Origin: Ralstonia sp. UBA689
GTDB taxonomy: Bacteria; Pseudomonadota; Gammaproteobacteria; Burkholderiales; Burkholderiaceae
Length of the DNA stretch: 38,778 nt
Assembly: GCF_002298975.1 (NCBI RefSeq)
Contig: NZ_DBMV01000035.1
Location: 1 to 38,778, forward strand
Direction of reading: 5' to 3'
Of this stretch, positions 1 to 8,067 are shown one piece after another (within the stretch, counting starts at the first letter, position 1; the number at the start of each line of letters is the position of its first letter). Below the pieces are notes generated by a model that ran no database searches, was not told where the DNA came from, and was given only the letters and a program-made list of their open reading frames with translations. The translations under genes and the position numbers were made by a program.

Positions 1-1
1 T

Positions 2-85
2 TCGTCGCATGAATGCCATGGCGTCGACCGCATTGGCAACGACATCGACAATGCAATCATCCTGTCGATTGACCCGACGGGGTAG
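2..85 (+). CDS. Possible 3' end of an upstream gene cut by the window edge
   Basis: An open frame enters from the left edge and runs 27 codons to a TAG at 83-85, reading SSHECHGVDRIGNDID followed by NAIILSIDPTG. The balanced composition looks coding, but the fragment is too short to assign to a family. It ends about 20 bases before the IS3 element begins, so it could be the tail of a host gene or of another insertion sequence. Low confidence. Confidence 0.25.
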   Translation, partial: SSHECHGVDRIGNDIDNAIILSIDPTG

Positions 86-175
86 CAGCGGGAAGCCCCG
101 GAAACCGTAAGCTCCCCCAGACAGTAGACATCTGAAACTGGAGAATGCGACCTCAGAAGGAAAGAAGAGGACGCA

Positions 176-442
176 ATGAGGAAGAGCAAATTCAGCGAGA
201 GCCAGATCGTAGCGATCTTGAAGGAAGGTGAAGCTGGCCTGGCGGTTGCAGAGGTTTGCCGCAAGCACGGCATCAGCGCAGCGACCTATTACGCATGGAA
301 GAGCAAATACGCGGGCAGCACGGTGAGTGACCTGACGCGCATGCGCGAGCTGGAAGCCGAGAACGCGCGGCTCAAGCGGATGTATGCCGACCTCGCCTTG
401 GAGAACGCCGCCATCAAGGACGTGCTCTCGCGAAAGTGGTAA
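176..442 (+). CDS. IS3-family transposase OrfA
   Basis: This 88-residue protein has the usual size of OrfA in the IS407 group. A helix-turn-helix of the HTH_8 type covers residues 5-45 (FSESQIVAILKEGEAG, then AEVCRKHGISAATYYAWKSK). A leucine-zipper-like helix rich in LE and LK heptads follows at residues 55-85 and ends in the typical LSRKW. In this family OrfA binds the terminal repeats and is joined to OrfB by programmed -1 frameshifting. The stop at 440-442 overlaps the start of the orfB frame (436), as expected. The gene itself is intact; the partner is interrupted. Confidence 0.85.
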   Translation: MRKSKFSESQIVAILKEGEAGLAVAEVCRKHGISAATYYAWKSKYAGSTVSDLTRMRELEAENARLKRMYADLALENAAIKDVLSRKW

Positions 443-1296
443 CGCCGTCCGCGAAGCGGCAGGCGGTGCAGCTCATGACCCATGAGCACCGCCTGCCGGT
501 CAAACGGGCCTGTGAAGCTGCGGGCCTATCGCGGGCGGCGTACTACCGCCAGCCAGCCGATCGGCTGAAACGTGATGGCGAACTGATCGGCGCTTTGAAC
601 GGTGTGGTTGAACGCAACAGTCGCTGGGGCTTCTGGAAGTGCTTCCAGCGGTTGCGTCTGGACGGCCGACAATGGAATCACAAGCGCGTCTGGCGCGTGT
701 ACTGCGTGATGGGATTGAACCTGCCACGGCGGACAAAGAAACGCGTGCCGCAGCGCGATCCTGTCCCGCTGGAGGTCGGATCGAGGGTCAATCAGGGCTG
801 GGCGCTAGATTTTATGCACGACGCGCTCTATGACGGACGGCGCTTCCGCACCTTGAACGTCATTGATGAGGCCAACCGAGAGGCGCTGGCCATCGAAATC
901 GGCACCTCGATTCCGGCTCGTCGCTTGATTCGCACCCTGAGCAGGTTGATTGACGGTTATGGCGCGCCCGATTCGATCCGGCTGGACAACGACCCAGAGA
1001 TGACCTCGCATGACTTTACGCAGTGGGCAGCCGGCAAAGGCATCGCGCGGCGCTTCATTGAACCGGTCTAACCCAACCAGAACGCTTACATCGAGCGCTT
1101 CAACCGAACCTACCGGCACGAGGTGCTCGATGCCTACCAGTTCAAGTCCATCGAGCAGGTGCAGCACATTACCGAGGAGTGGCTGCGCGAATACAACGAG
1201 CAGCGCCCTCACGATGCTCTGGGCGGGCTGCCTCCACGGCGCTTCATGCCCAGGCTTACTACCGTCGCAGACTCCAGTAATGCGTTGTCTGCTTGA
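436..1296 (+). pseudogene. IS3-family transposase OrfB, interrupted by a nonsense codon
   Basis: This is the rve-type DDE integrase domain of an IS3 element. The frame opens at 436 and stops at 1069-1071, after RRFIEPV. The same frame then continues with PNQNAYIERFNRTYRHEVL and runs to a natural TGA at 1294-1296. The stop sits where family members have Gln, so one CAA-to-TAA change explains it. The DDE residues are visible as D in WALDFMHDAL, D in RLDNDPE and E in YIERFNR, and the glutamate lies after the stop. The truncated product would therefore lack a catalytic residue unless read through. No frameshift is needed to restore the rest of the protein, which suggests recent inactivation. Confidence 0.85.
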
Positions 1297-1305
1297 CGGG
1301 GAAGC

Positions 1306-1611
1306 TTACGGCTGGAGCTCGCGGCTAATGGTGGACGGCGCTCGCCCTAGCCGGGATGCGATCGAACGGATCGAGAGCCCCGCCACAACTGAGCGAGAAA
1401 TCTCTTCTCGCTCGGCAAGCGTCAACGCCAGTCTGGAGCGGTGTCGTTGTGCCGGCTGGATACCACCGGTCTGCGCGAGAATCTGTTGTACAGACGAATG
1501 GTTCCGATCGAACAGCTGAGCAATGTGTTGGAGAGAGTCACCTCTACGCCAGCGCTCCCACATTAGTGCCTTCTGACTCTCGGTGTAGTAGATCCGGCGT
1601 CGTTGTTTCAT
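1306..1611 (-). pseudogene. IS30-family transposase, N-terminal fragment
   Basis: Reading on the minus strand from ATG at 1611, the product begins MKQRRRIYYTESQKALMWER and continues through two helix-turn-helix regions (LQHIAQLFDRNHSSVQQIL, then IRSIASRLGRAPSTISREL). This is the N-terminal DNA-binding part of IS30-family transposases. Intact family members continue after the SREL motif with a DDE domain. Here the frame stops at once where the sequence runs into the end of the IS3 element (about 1310-1320). The fragment is about 100 residues against a usual 320-350. The catalytic domain is missing, so it cannot transpose. Confidence 0.8.
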
Positions 1612-1644
1612 TTGCAACACCTCCGCTGCTCACGCAGTCTCTAG

Positions 1645-1675
1645 TGTGTTGCATCGACCGGTTGAATCCGCAGGG
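1645..1675 (-). repeat. Probable terminal inverted repeat of the IS30-type remnant
   Basis: The sequence GTGTTGCATCGACCGGTTGA (1646-1665) lies about 35 bases upstream of the transposase fragment. It has the look of IS30-family ends, which carry a GTTGCA...GGTTGAA-type terminal repeat. The opposite end of the element is absent from the window, so the pairing cannot be checked. Confidence 0.5.
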
Positions 1676-1798
1676 ATCAATCGCCGGAGAAGTGTCGACC
1701 GGGCCGCAGCCCACCGCAGGGCGAGGCCTTGATCGTCGGATTCCGTTGAAATAATCTGAATTTCGGTTTGGCCGTTTACCCTCAGACAGTGCCCCACC

Positions 1799-2860
1799 AT
1801 GAATCCGTCTTCCCGCAGTGAGGCTCAGTTGCGCGCCGACGATATCCACGCCTTCCGTGGAGAACTCGCGCGACTTGAAGCTGAGGGCATTCTGCAACTG
1901 ACCACCGAGCAGCAGCGGGCCGTCGCGGCCCATCACGATCGCCTGTTGGCGACCTTCACGACGACCTTCGACATCGACCGCGACTCAAAAGCACGTCAGC
2001 TTTCCCTTGGCATGCGCGTCGCCTCCTTTCTGGGCGCGCTGGCCCTGGCAGCGAGCGTCTTTTTCATGTTCTACCAGTTCTGGGGCAACTTCGCCGAGAC
2101 GGCTCAAGTCGTCATCCTTCTTGGTGCAGCGCTGGGCAGCCTGAGCTTGACGGTGTGGGTTCAGGGGCGAGATAGCTCAGGCTATTTCACCAAGCTGGCA
2201 GCTCTGGTGGCCTTCGCATGCTTCGTGCTCGACCTCGTCATGCTCGGCCAGATTTTCAATATCACACCGACAGACAAGGCTCTCCTGCCCTGGGCGGCCC
2301 TTGCCTTTCTCCTGGCCTACAGCTGCGACCTGCGCCTCCTGCTGGCAACTGGCATCTGCTGCGTCATCGCCTACGTCTCAGCGCGCTTCGGCGAGTGGGG
2401 AGGGCTCTACTGGCTGGATGCTGGCAGGCGGCCGGAGAACTTCTTCCCCGTTGCCGCCCTTCTCTTGGCAATACCAATGGTGATTCGCCACCGGCGCTTC
2501 GTGGGGTTCGACGCCATTTACCGGGTCTTCGGCCTGCTCTGCCTGCTCGTGCCGATGCTCATCCTCGGTCACTGGGGCAATGGAAGCTATCTGGACCTGG
2601 ACCCCAAGCTCATCGAGGGCGGATACCAGACAACCGGTTTTGTCATCAGCGGATTGGCGATCTGGTTCGGCACGCGGCGGTCGTGGAACGACACGGTCAA
2701 CACAGGCATCGCGTCTTTCGTCATTTTTCTCTATACCAAGTTCTACGACTGGTGGTGGGCAATCATGCCGAAATGGCTCTTCTTCTTGGCCTTGGGGCTA
2801 TCGGCCATCCTGATCCTACTGGTGCTCAGTCGCCTGCGTGGCGGAAAACATCAATCATGA
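1799..2860 (+). CDS. DUF2157 family integral membrane protein
   Basis: This 353-residue protein starts with a soluble, charged N-terminal region (1-75, helical, rich in Glu/Arg) and continues with about nine to ten hydrophobic segments from residue 78 (VASFLGALALAASVFFMFYQ) to the C-terminus. The N-terminal short domain followed by a multi-pass membrane part matches the DUF2157 family of predicted membrane proteins. The biochemical role is unknown. The stop overlaps the ATG of the next gene by four bases (ATGA, 2857-2860), so the two are translationally coupled and probably act together. The start was chosen at 1799 because it follows the gap after the IS remnant and gives the full soluble domain. 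Confidence 0.75.
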   Translation: MNPSSRSEAQLRADDIHAFRGELARLEAEGILQLTTEQQRAVAAHHDRLLATFTTTFDIDRDSKARQLSLGMRVASFLGALALAASVFFMFYQFWGNFAETAQVVILLGAALGSLSLTVWVQGRDSSGYFTKLAALVAFACFVLDLVMLGQIFNITPTDKALLPWAALAFLLAYSCDLRLLLATGICCVIAYVSARFGEWGGLYWLDAGRRPENFFPVAALLLAIPMVIRHRRFVGFDAIYRVFGLLCLLVPMLILGHWGNGSYLDLDPKLIEGGYQTTGFVISGLAIWFGTRRSWNDTVNTGIASFVIFLYTKFYDWWWAIMPKWLFFLALGLSAILILLVLSRLRGGKHQS

Positions 2861-3708
2861 CGCCGCGCACACTCACCTTCGCCATCGGGGCCGCACTGAT
2901 CATTGTCGCCAACGGCATTGCACTAACTGGCGTCGCCTATAACCGCAGCGGCGAGCCCGAGAGCCGGCTGACGTTGTCACAGCGAGAGTTGGAGCGACCT
3001 TGGAGTGGGCATGGCACCAAGGAGGACAGCGGCCTGTCCCTTACCCTGGAGTGGCGCGTGCCCGCCCCCGATACCGAGTCCGACTACCCTCGCTATGAGG
3101 GCCGCGGCGGTAGCCCGGCCTGGCTGGACGAGAAGCGCATGGCGGAACTGGGCTTCGATGTCCGGCGAGCCAAAGGCGACAGCACTCGCCGCAATCAGGA
3201 CATGAATGACGCCGAGCGCCAAGTGCTCGTGGTTCTTGAGTTGGCCGGGGCAGCTTGGCAGCAGGCCCTGGAGCGGGCCCGCCAGCGCCTCGCACACCAA
3301 GAGTCCCTGCGACAAGCAAATCCGCAGGCTAAGGAACTGATCGAAGCCGAGAAGCTGGCGCGGGAAGGGCTGGCACGGGAGGAGAACGAGAACAGCCGAC
3401 TGTTCGCGATTGATGTTGGTACCGATCTAGCGAGCCTTCGGGCGAAGTACCCCGACCGCGGCCGTTACCTGATTCTCAAGGGCAACGTGCGCCTGTTCAG
3501 CACCTTCCGCGACAAGAAGCCGGTCGTCGCTGGATACTTGAGCAGGCTGAGCCCAAACCAAATCAACGTGCCCAACCGGCTGCGGGGCACATTCGAAGCA
3601 ATGCCGCCCAGGTCAGGCGGTCCGGGCGAAAGGAAACCGCCGTTTACAGCCATCGTGCCCGTCGGGCGGAGGCTGGAGCCTTGGATTGACGCAGTTGCCA
3701 CGCCCTAA
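2857..3708 (+). CDS. DUF4824-type membrane-anchored protein
   Basis: The ATG at 2857 overlaps the stop of the DUF2157 gene. An open frame extends upstream to 2218, but only as a shadow. The 283-residue product has one N-terminal transmembrane segment or uncleaved signal (residues 5-27, LTFAIGAALIIVANGIAL). It then has the motif YNRSGEPESRLTLSQREL (residues 29-46), which I associate with DUF4824 proteins, and a soluble alpha/beta remainder. The topology suggests a periplasmic domain anchored in the inner membrane. Pairing with a DUF2157 partner is a recurring arrangement. Function unknown; the family name is from memory of the N-terminal motif. Confidence 0.65.
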   Translation: MTPRTLTFAIGAALIIVANGIALTGVAYNRSGEPESRLTLSQRELERPWSGHGTKEDSGLSLTLEWRVPAPDTESDYPRYEGRGGSPAWLDEKRMAELGFDVRRAKGDSTRRNQDMNDAERQVLVVLELAGAAWQQALERARQRLAHQESLRQANPQAKELIEAEKLAREGLAREENENSRLFAIDVGTDLASLRAKYPDRGRYLILKGNVRLFSTFRDKKPVVAGYLSRLSPNQINVPNRLRGTFEAMPPRSGGPGERKPPFTAIVPVGRRLEPWIDAVATP

Positions 3709-3845
3709 AGCCCCCCACCTCGGGCTGTTGCTGACGATGACGGATCCACTTTGAAGACAAGTGATCTCCATTCGGCGAGGTGCGAGCTTCGGCTTTGCTT
3801 TCAGAGAGCCGAGAGTTCTCATGGTGCTGCCTGATACGATCTGAA

Positions 3846-3883
3846 ATAAAAAAACCCCGGAGATCGTTGATCTACCGGGGTTT
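3846..3883 (-). terminator. Rho-independent terminator of icd
   Basis: Read on the minus strand, a strong hairpin (AAACCCCGG paired with CCGGGGTTT, plus an inner GATC/GATC stem around a short loop) is followed by a run of T (TTTTTTTATTT). It lies about 30 bases downstream of the icd stop. Confidence 0.9.
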
Positions 3884-3914
3884 CTGGTTCGCCGTGAAAT
3901 CAGGCGAAACGAGC

Positions 3915-5165
3915 TTACATGTTGTCGATCATCACCTGACCGAAGCCCGAGCACGACACTTGCGTCGCGCCTTCCAGCAGGCGGGCGAAGTCATACGTGA
4001 CCTTCTTCGACAGAATCGACTTTTCCATCGACGCGATGATCAGGTCAGCGGCCTCTGTCCAGCCCATGTGACGCAACATCATTTCGGCCGACAGGATTTC
4101 CGAACCCGGGTTGACGTAATCCTTACCGGCATACTTCGGCGCCGTGCCGTGCGTGGCTTCGAACATGGCCACCGAATCCGACAGGTTGGCACCCGGGGCG
4201 ATACCGATGCCGCCGACTTGTGCAGCCAGGGCGTCGGAGATGTAGTCGCCGTTCAGGTTCAGCGTGGCGATCACGCTGTACTCGGCCGGACGCAGCAGGA
4301 TCTGCTGCAGGAAGGCGTCGGCAATTGCGTCCTTGACGACGATTTCCTTGCCCGTCTTCGGGTTCTTGAACTTGCACCACGGGCCGCCGTCGATCAGCTC
4401 GGCGCCGAATTCCTTTTGCGCCAGTTCGTAGGCCCAGTCACGGAAGCCGCCTTCCGTGAACTTCATGATGTTGCCCTTGTGCACGATCGTGACCGACGGC
4501 TTGTCGTTGTCGATCGCGTACTGGATGGCCTTGCGCATCAGACGCTGCGTGCCTTCCTTGGAGACCGGCTTGATGCCGATGCCCGAGGTTTCCGGGAAGC
4601 GGATCTTCTTCACGCCCATCTCTTCGCGCAGGAACTTGATAATCTTCTTGCCCTGTTCCGATTCGGCGGCCCACTCGATACCGGCATAGATGTCTTCCGA
4701 GTTCTCGCGGAAGATGACCATGTCGATCTTTTCCGGCTCACGCACCGGCGAGGGCACGCCCTTGAAGTACGTCACCGGGCGCAGGCACACGTACAGGTCC
4801 AGCTCCTGGCGCAGCGCCACGTTCAGCGAACGGATGCCGCCGCCCACCGGCGTCGTCAGCGGGCCCTTGATGGACACCACGTAGTCCTTTAGGACTTGCA
4901 GGGTTTCTTCCGGCAGCCACACGTCCGGGCCGTACACCTTGGTCGACTTCTCGCCTGCGTAGATCTCCATCCACGAGATCTTGCGCTTGCCTGCGTAGGC
5001 CTTGGCCACGGCTGCGTCCACCACCTTGATCATCACCGGGGTGATGTCGAAGCCGGTGCCGTCACCCTCGATGTAAGGAATGATGGGGTTGTCAGGGACG
5101 TTCAGGGAGAAGTCTTGGTTGACGGTGATCTTCTCTCCGGCCGGGACCTTGATGTGTTGGTACAT
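3915..5165 (-). CDS. icd: NADP-dependent isocitrate dehydrogenase
   Basis: This enzyme oxidises and decarboxylates isocitrate to 2-oxoglutarate in the TCA cycle, reducing NADP. The 416-residue length equals that of the E. coli enzyme, and the whole sequence reads as this family. YIEGDGTG lies at 31-38. The substrate loop GGGIRSLNVALRQ starts at 108, with Ser113 at the position of the E. coli phosphorylation serine. Further motifs are RENSEDIYAGIEW, KGNIMKFTEGGF, NLNGDYISDA and EATHGTAPKYAGKD. The gene stands alone, with its own terminator downstream and a 12-bp palindrome about 155 bases upstream. No AceK gene is visible in the window, so regulation by phosphorylation is possible but not shown. 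Confidence 0.97.
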   Translation of the reverse strand: MYQHIKVPAGEKITVNQDFSLNVPDNPIIPYIEGDGTGFDITPVMIKVVDAAVAKAYAGKRKISWMEIYAGEKSTKVYGPDVWLPEETLQVLKDYVVSIKGPLTTPVGGGIRSLNVALRQELDLYVCLRPVTYFKGVPSPVREPEKIDMVIFRENSEDIYAGIEWAAESEQGKKIIKFLREEMGVKKIRFPETSGIGIKPVSKEGTQRLMRKAIQYAIDNDKPSVTIVHKGNIMKFTEGGFRDWAYELAQKEFGAELIDGGPWCKFKNPKTGKEIVVKDAIADAFLQQILLRPAEYSVIATLNLNGDYISDALAAQVGGIGIAPGANLSDSVAMFEATHGTAPKYAGKDYVNPGSEILSAEMMLRHMGWTEAADLIIASMEKSILSKKVTYDFARLLEGATQVSCSGFGQVMIDNM

Positions 5166-5318
5166 GGACGACTCCAGTGCAGACCGCAGGTGAGCGGGTG
5201 ACGATGGGGGTTGACAGCACAGCGCGCCACACCGGGTTGGCCGTTGAGGCGCGCTGCAATGAATTGGAGATTCTAGCGGGGGACGACGACGCTCTCACGA
5301 TGCACCGCACAATCCGCA

Positions 5319-5341
5319 ACTCTTATATAAGACACAAGAGT
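5319..5341 (-). promoter_or_regulatory. Palindromic operator candidate upstream of icd
   Basis: TCTTATATAAGA at 5321-5332 is a perfect 12-bp palindrome inside a wider imperfect dyad ACTCTT...AAGAGT (5319-5341). It lies about 155 bases upstream of the icd start. TTGACT is adjacent on the minus strand, but its spacing to the TATATAA core (about 9 bases) is too short for a sigma-70 promoter, so the site reads better as a repressor operator. The identity of the regulator is inference only. Confidence 0.45.
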
Positions 5342-5406
5342 CAATTTCGCATTATGCCGGAAAATTTCACCATACGCCACACTCCCGCTCATGGCGAAAT
5401 GGCGGC

Positions 5407-5877
5407 TCAGATGCCGGAAAGCCTGCCGTCTGGGGGGTGTTCGATGCGCGTGCGGACACCACCAGCCAGCGCGGGCATGGCACCCGGCTGCGCACGCCAC
5501 GCGTCAACCAGGTGCGCGAGCGTGATCTGCAGCTCGACATAACGGTTTGCATCGAGAAGGCGGGCCAGGCCCGGGCCATCCAGCCCCGGGTGACGGCGCA
5601 CCAGCCAGGCCAGCGTCTGGACGTGATCGACCAGACGGGCGTCAGCCTGGTGCAGCGCGCTGAAGCAAGCCAAGCCAGCCTGACGATCCAGCGGCATGCC
5701 GAACCACGTCTGTGACACCAGCATGAAATCGTCCAGGCCAGAAGCCGCATCGTTGCCCTGCCGGTGCAGCCCGGTCACGACTGCGAGTGCGGCCAACGCA
5801 CAGCAGCCCCGCAGGAGATCACGGCGGCTGAGGCGGGCGGGCTTGAGGACGCGGGAAGACAACGGTAAGGACGGCAC
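5407..5877 (-). CDS. Putative Tat-exported sugar-dehydrogenase small subunit (FAD-SLDH type)
   Basis: The frame is open from 6000 to 5407. The GTG at 5877 is preferred because it places the twin-arginine sequence SRRDLLRGCCALAALAVV near the N-terminus; no clear ribosome-binding site decides the start. Downstream, residues from LDDFMLVSQTWFGMPL to ITLAHLVDAWR resemble the small subunits of membrane-bound FAD sugar/sorbitol dehydrogenases, which act as periplasmic chaperone or export partners of a GMC-type flavoprotein. No GMC subunit or cytochrome subunit gene is next to it, so it is an orphan here. Family assignment is moderate. Confidence 0.55.
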   Translation of the reverse strand: MPSLPLSSRVLKPARLSRRDLLRGCCALAALAVVTGLHRQGNDAASGLDDFMLVSQTWFGMPLDRQAGLACFSALHQADARLVDHVQTLAWLVRRHPGLDGPGLARLLDANRYVELQITLAHLVDAWRAQPGAMPALAGGVRTRIEHPPDGRLSGI

Positions 5878-6154
5878 AGCGGGGGCTTGGTCAAAAATCG
5901 CTCGATTCTCAAGGCCAGGGCGCGCGCATCCAATCAGACTCGTCCGAAACCCAAGTCGCACGGCGCGACCGGTGGGCACATTTTTTGCGAAGCGCAGCAT
6001 TTCGCACGTGCTCGCCGAGGTGGTGTGCCCTCTCGCAATCCCCCCAAAAAAAATTCAATACGACGTGTCAACGCGCCTGTAACGCCCTGCGTTATTGCAG
6101 ATGACTCATTTAGCGGGTCGTTGGTTAACTCACTGATCTACAAAAGGATTCACC

Positions 6155-6373
6155 ATGAAGAAGCTGATCGCTGCCCTGATCGCCGGCCTGTTCGCTACCG
6201 GCGTGTTCGCTCAAGCCTCCGCTCCGGCTGCCCCGGCTGCCGACGCAGCTGCTGCTCCGGCCGCTGAAAAGGCAGCCCCGAAGAAGGCCAAGAAGCACGT
6301 CAAGAAGCACAAGAAGGCCGCCAAGAAGGCAGAAGCTGCTGCTGACGCTTCGGCTCCGGCTGCTAAGCAATAA
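6155..6373 (+). CDS. Small exported Ala/Lys-rich protein
   Basis: The product has 72 residues. Residues 1-20 form a signal peptide (MKKLIAALIAGLFATGVFAQ). The mature part is almost wholly Ala, Pro and Lys: an acidic/Ala-Pro stretch, then a basic block with repeated KKAKKHVKKHKKAAKKA (about 43-59), then an Ala-rich tail ending in AAKQ. The composition recalls histone H1-like tails, but the signal peptide places it in the periplasm or outside. AAAGGA lies upstream of the ATG at suitable distance, and a strong terminator follows at 6416, so it is a single-gene transcript. The role is not known. Confidence 0.8.
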   Translation: MKKLIAALIAGLFATGVFAQASAPAAPAADAAAAPAAEKAAPKKAKKHVKKHKKAAKKAEAAADASAPAAKQ

Positions 6374-6415
6374 GTTTGTGCTTCCGCCGGGCCCACGCGG
6401 CTCGGCTGACACAGG

Positions 6416-6447
6416 AAAAGCAGATGCTTATGCGTCTGCTTTTTTTT
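6416..6447 (+). terminator. Rho-independent terminator of the Ala/Lys-rich gene
   Basis: AAAAGCAGA and TCTGCTTTT form a 9-bp stem around a 10-base loop, followed by a run of eight T. Confidence 0.92.
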
Positions 6448-6555
6448 CGCCCATTTTTTAGCAATACCCGGACGCACGCACGTGGCTGTCAAAATAACGC
6501 CATCTGCCTTAGGTACCTTGCCGCCTTCCTCACAACAAGAAACAGGGAAGGCGCA

Positions 6556-8067
6556 ATGGAAGTCCGATCGATATTCGCTCCGGTGCGGCGCAAGCGCACC
6601 GTGTTCACGATGGTCACACTCGCCGCACTGACCGCCGCTGCTGTGATTGCCGGCTGCGGCGGTTCGTCGTCCGATTCAACGCCTGCGGCTGCCACACCGG
6701 CCGACGCCGCTACCGCCGATAGCAACATCCAGGCCGCCTGGGTGGAAATCGGCGACAGCAACCAGACGGTCGTGCGCGCCGTCACCAGCTATACCAATAG
6801 CGCCTCCCCGGTCGACAACTCGGTCTGCCCGCTGCTGACGGTGGACGGCACATCCACGCGCATGAGCCTGCGCGTGGCGGCCGGCACCCCGGCACAACGC
6901 ACCACGGCCAGCGCCGCCAGCGATTCGAAAGCCTCGGCCTTCCCCGTCAACGCCTGCGAGGCCACGGTGGCCTCCACCGCCCGCGCCGCGTCGATCGGCT
7001 CGCGCGTGCTGCCGTTGCCCAAGGCCAACCCGCAGCGCGTGGTGATCCTGGCGGACACCGGCTGCCGCATGAAGAAGTCGAGCAACACATTCCAGTCGTG
7101 CAACGACCCGCTGTCGTGGCCGTTCGCCAATGCAGCCACCACGGCCGCCGCGATGAACCCGGACCTCGTCCTGCACGTGGGCGACTATCACTACCGCGAA
7201 AACGCCTGCCCGCCCGACGTGGCCGGTTGCCAGGGCAGCCCGTGGGGCTACGGCTGGGATACGTGGCAGGCTGACCTGTTCCAGCCCGCCGCCCCGCTGA
7301 TGGCCGCCGCCCCGTGGGTGCTGGTACGCGGCAACCACGAAGAATGCGCACGCGCTGGCCAAGGCTGGTACCGCTTCCTTGACCCGCGCCCCTACTCCGC
7401 CGCCCGCTCGTGCGACGACCCGGCCAACGACACCGGCGCCAACGCGTCTGCCCCGTACGCCGTGGCCATCGGCAGCGACACGCAGGTCATCGTGTTTGAT
7501 TCCGCCAAGGCTGGCACGACCGCGCTGGCGACCACCGACCCGTGGTTCCAGACCTATCAGAAGCAGTTCAGCACGGTGGGCACGCTGGCCGCCAAGCCGG
7601 GCGTGATGTCGATCTTCACGAACCACCACCCGATCCTGGGCTTCGTGCCCATCGCGGGCAGCACGCCGCTGGGCGGCAATGCGGCGCTGCTGTCGGTCAT
7701 GAACAGCCTGAACGCCACGGCCTATTACCCGCCGGGCGTGCAGGTCGCGCTGCACGGCCACGTGCATGACTTCCAGGCCATCAACTTCACCAGCAACCAC
7801 CCGGCGACCATCGTGGCGGGCAACGCGGGCGATTCGCTGGACGTGGCCCTGCCCGATCCGTTCCCGGCCATCAGCCCAGCCTCCGGCGTGACGGTTGGCA
7901 GCATCTCGCACAACAATTCGTTCGGCTTCATGGTGATGGACCGCCAGCCGGCGCCCGCCAAGGGCTGGCTGTTCAAGGCCTACACCGTGGCCGGCAAGCT
8001 GCTGACCACCTGCACACAAAACGGCACGAGCCTGGTGTGCGACAAGACGGGCTTCGTCGCACCTTGA
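6556..8067 (+). CDS. Metallophosphoesterase, calcineurin-like, lipoprotein
   Basis: The start at 6556 follows GGGAAG at good spacing, although the frame is open back to 6376. Residues 19-36 are a hydrophobic signal ending in the lipobox VIAGC, so the mature protein is likely a lipoprotein. The 504-residue product carries calcineurin-type metal-binding motifs in order: VVILADTGC, LVLHVGDYHYREN, WVLVRGNHEECARAG, IFTNHHPILGF and ALHGHVHDF. These are the D-X, GD, GNHE, H and GHxH signatures of binuclear metal phosphoesterases. The substrate cannot be read from the sequence. It is the first gene of a plus-strand run of exported proteins, and the peroxidase gene follows with overlapping ends. Confidence 0.88.
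   Translation: MEVRSIFAPVRRKRTVFTMVTLAALTAAAVIAGCGGSSSDSTPAAATPADAATADSNIQAAWVEIGDSNQTVVRAVTSYTNSASPVDNSVCPLLTVDGTSTRMSLRVAAGTPAQRTTASAASDSKASAFPVNACEATVASTARAASIGSRVLPLPKANPQRVVILADTGCRMKKSSNTFQSCNDPLSWPFANAATTAAAMNPDLVLHVGDYHYRENACPPDVAGCQGSPWGYGWDTWQADLFQPAAPLMAAAPWVLVRGNHEECARAGQGWYRFLDPRPYSAARSCDDPANDTGANASAPYAVAIGSDTQVIVFDSAKAGTTALATTDPWFQTYQKQFSTVGTLAAKPGVMSIFTNHHPILGFVPIAGSTPLGGNAALLSVMNSLNATAYYPPGVQVALHGHVHDFQAINFTSNHPATIVAGNAGDSLDVALPDPFPAISPASGVTVGSISHNNSFGFMVMDRQPAPAKGWLFKAYTVAGKLLTTCTQNGTSLVCDKTGFVAP

Larger units (their letters stand above)
105..1311 (+). mobile_element. IS3-family insertion sequence (IS407-like), degenerate
   Basis: The element holds an overlapping orfA/orfB pair bounded by an imperfect inverted repeat: CCGTAAGCTCCCC at 105-117 against GGGGAAGCTTACGG at 1298-1311, whose complement reads CCGTAAGCTTCCCC. 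No short target-site duplication is evident at these boundaries, which suggests a rearrangement after insertion, or that the true tips lie a few bases away. The right end abuts a truncated IS30-type gene at about 1310-1320. orfB has an internal stop codon, so the copy is probably not autonomous. Family from the protein sequences; boundaries approximate. Confidence 0.7.

Noticed and set aside
6676..8019. 447-residue antisense frame over the metallophosphoesterase gene
   Set aside because: Composition rich in Gly, Arg, Val and His, without domains. It is opposite a gene with clear motifs.
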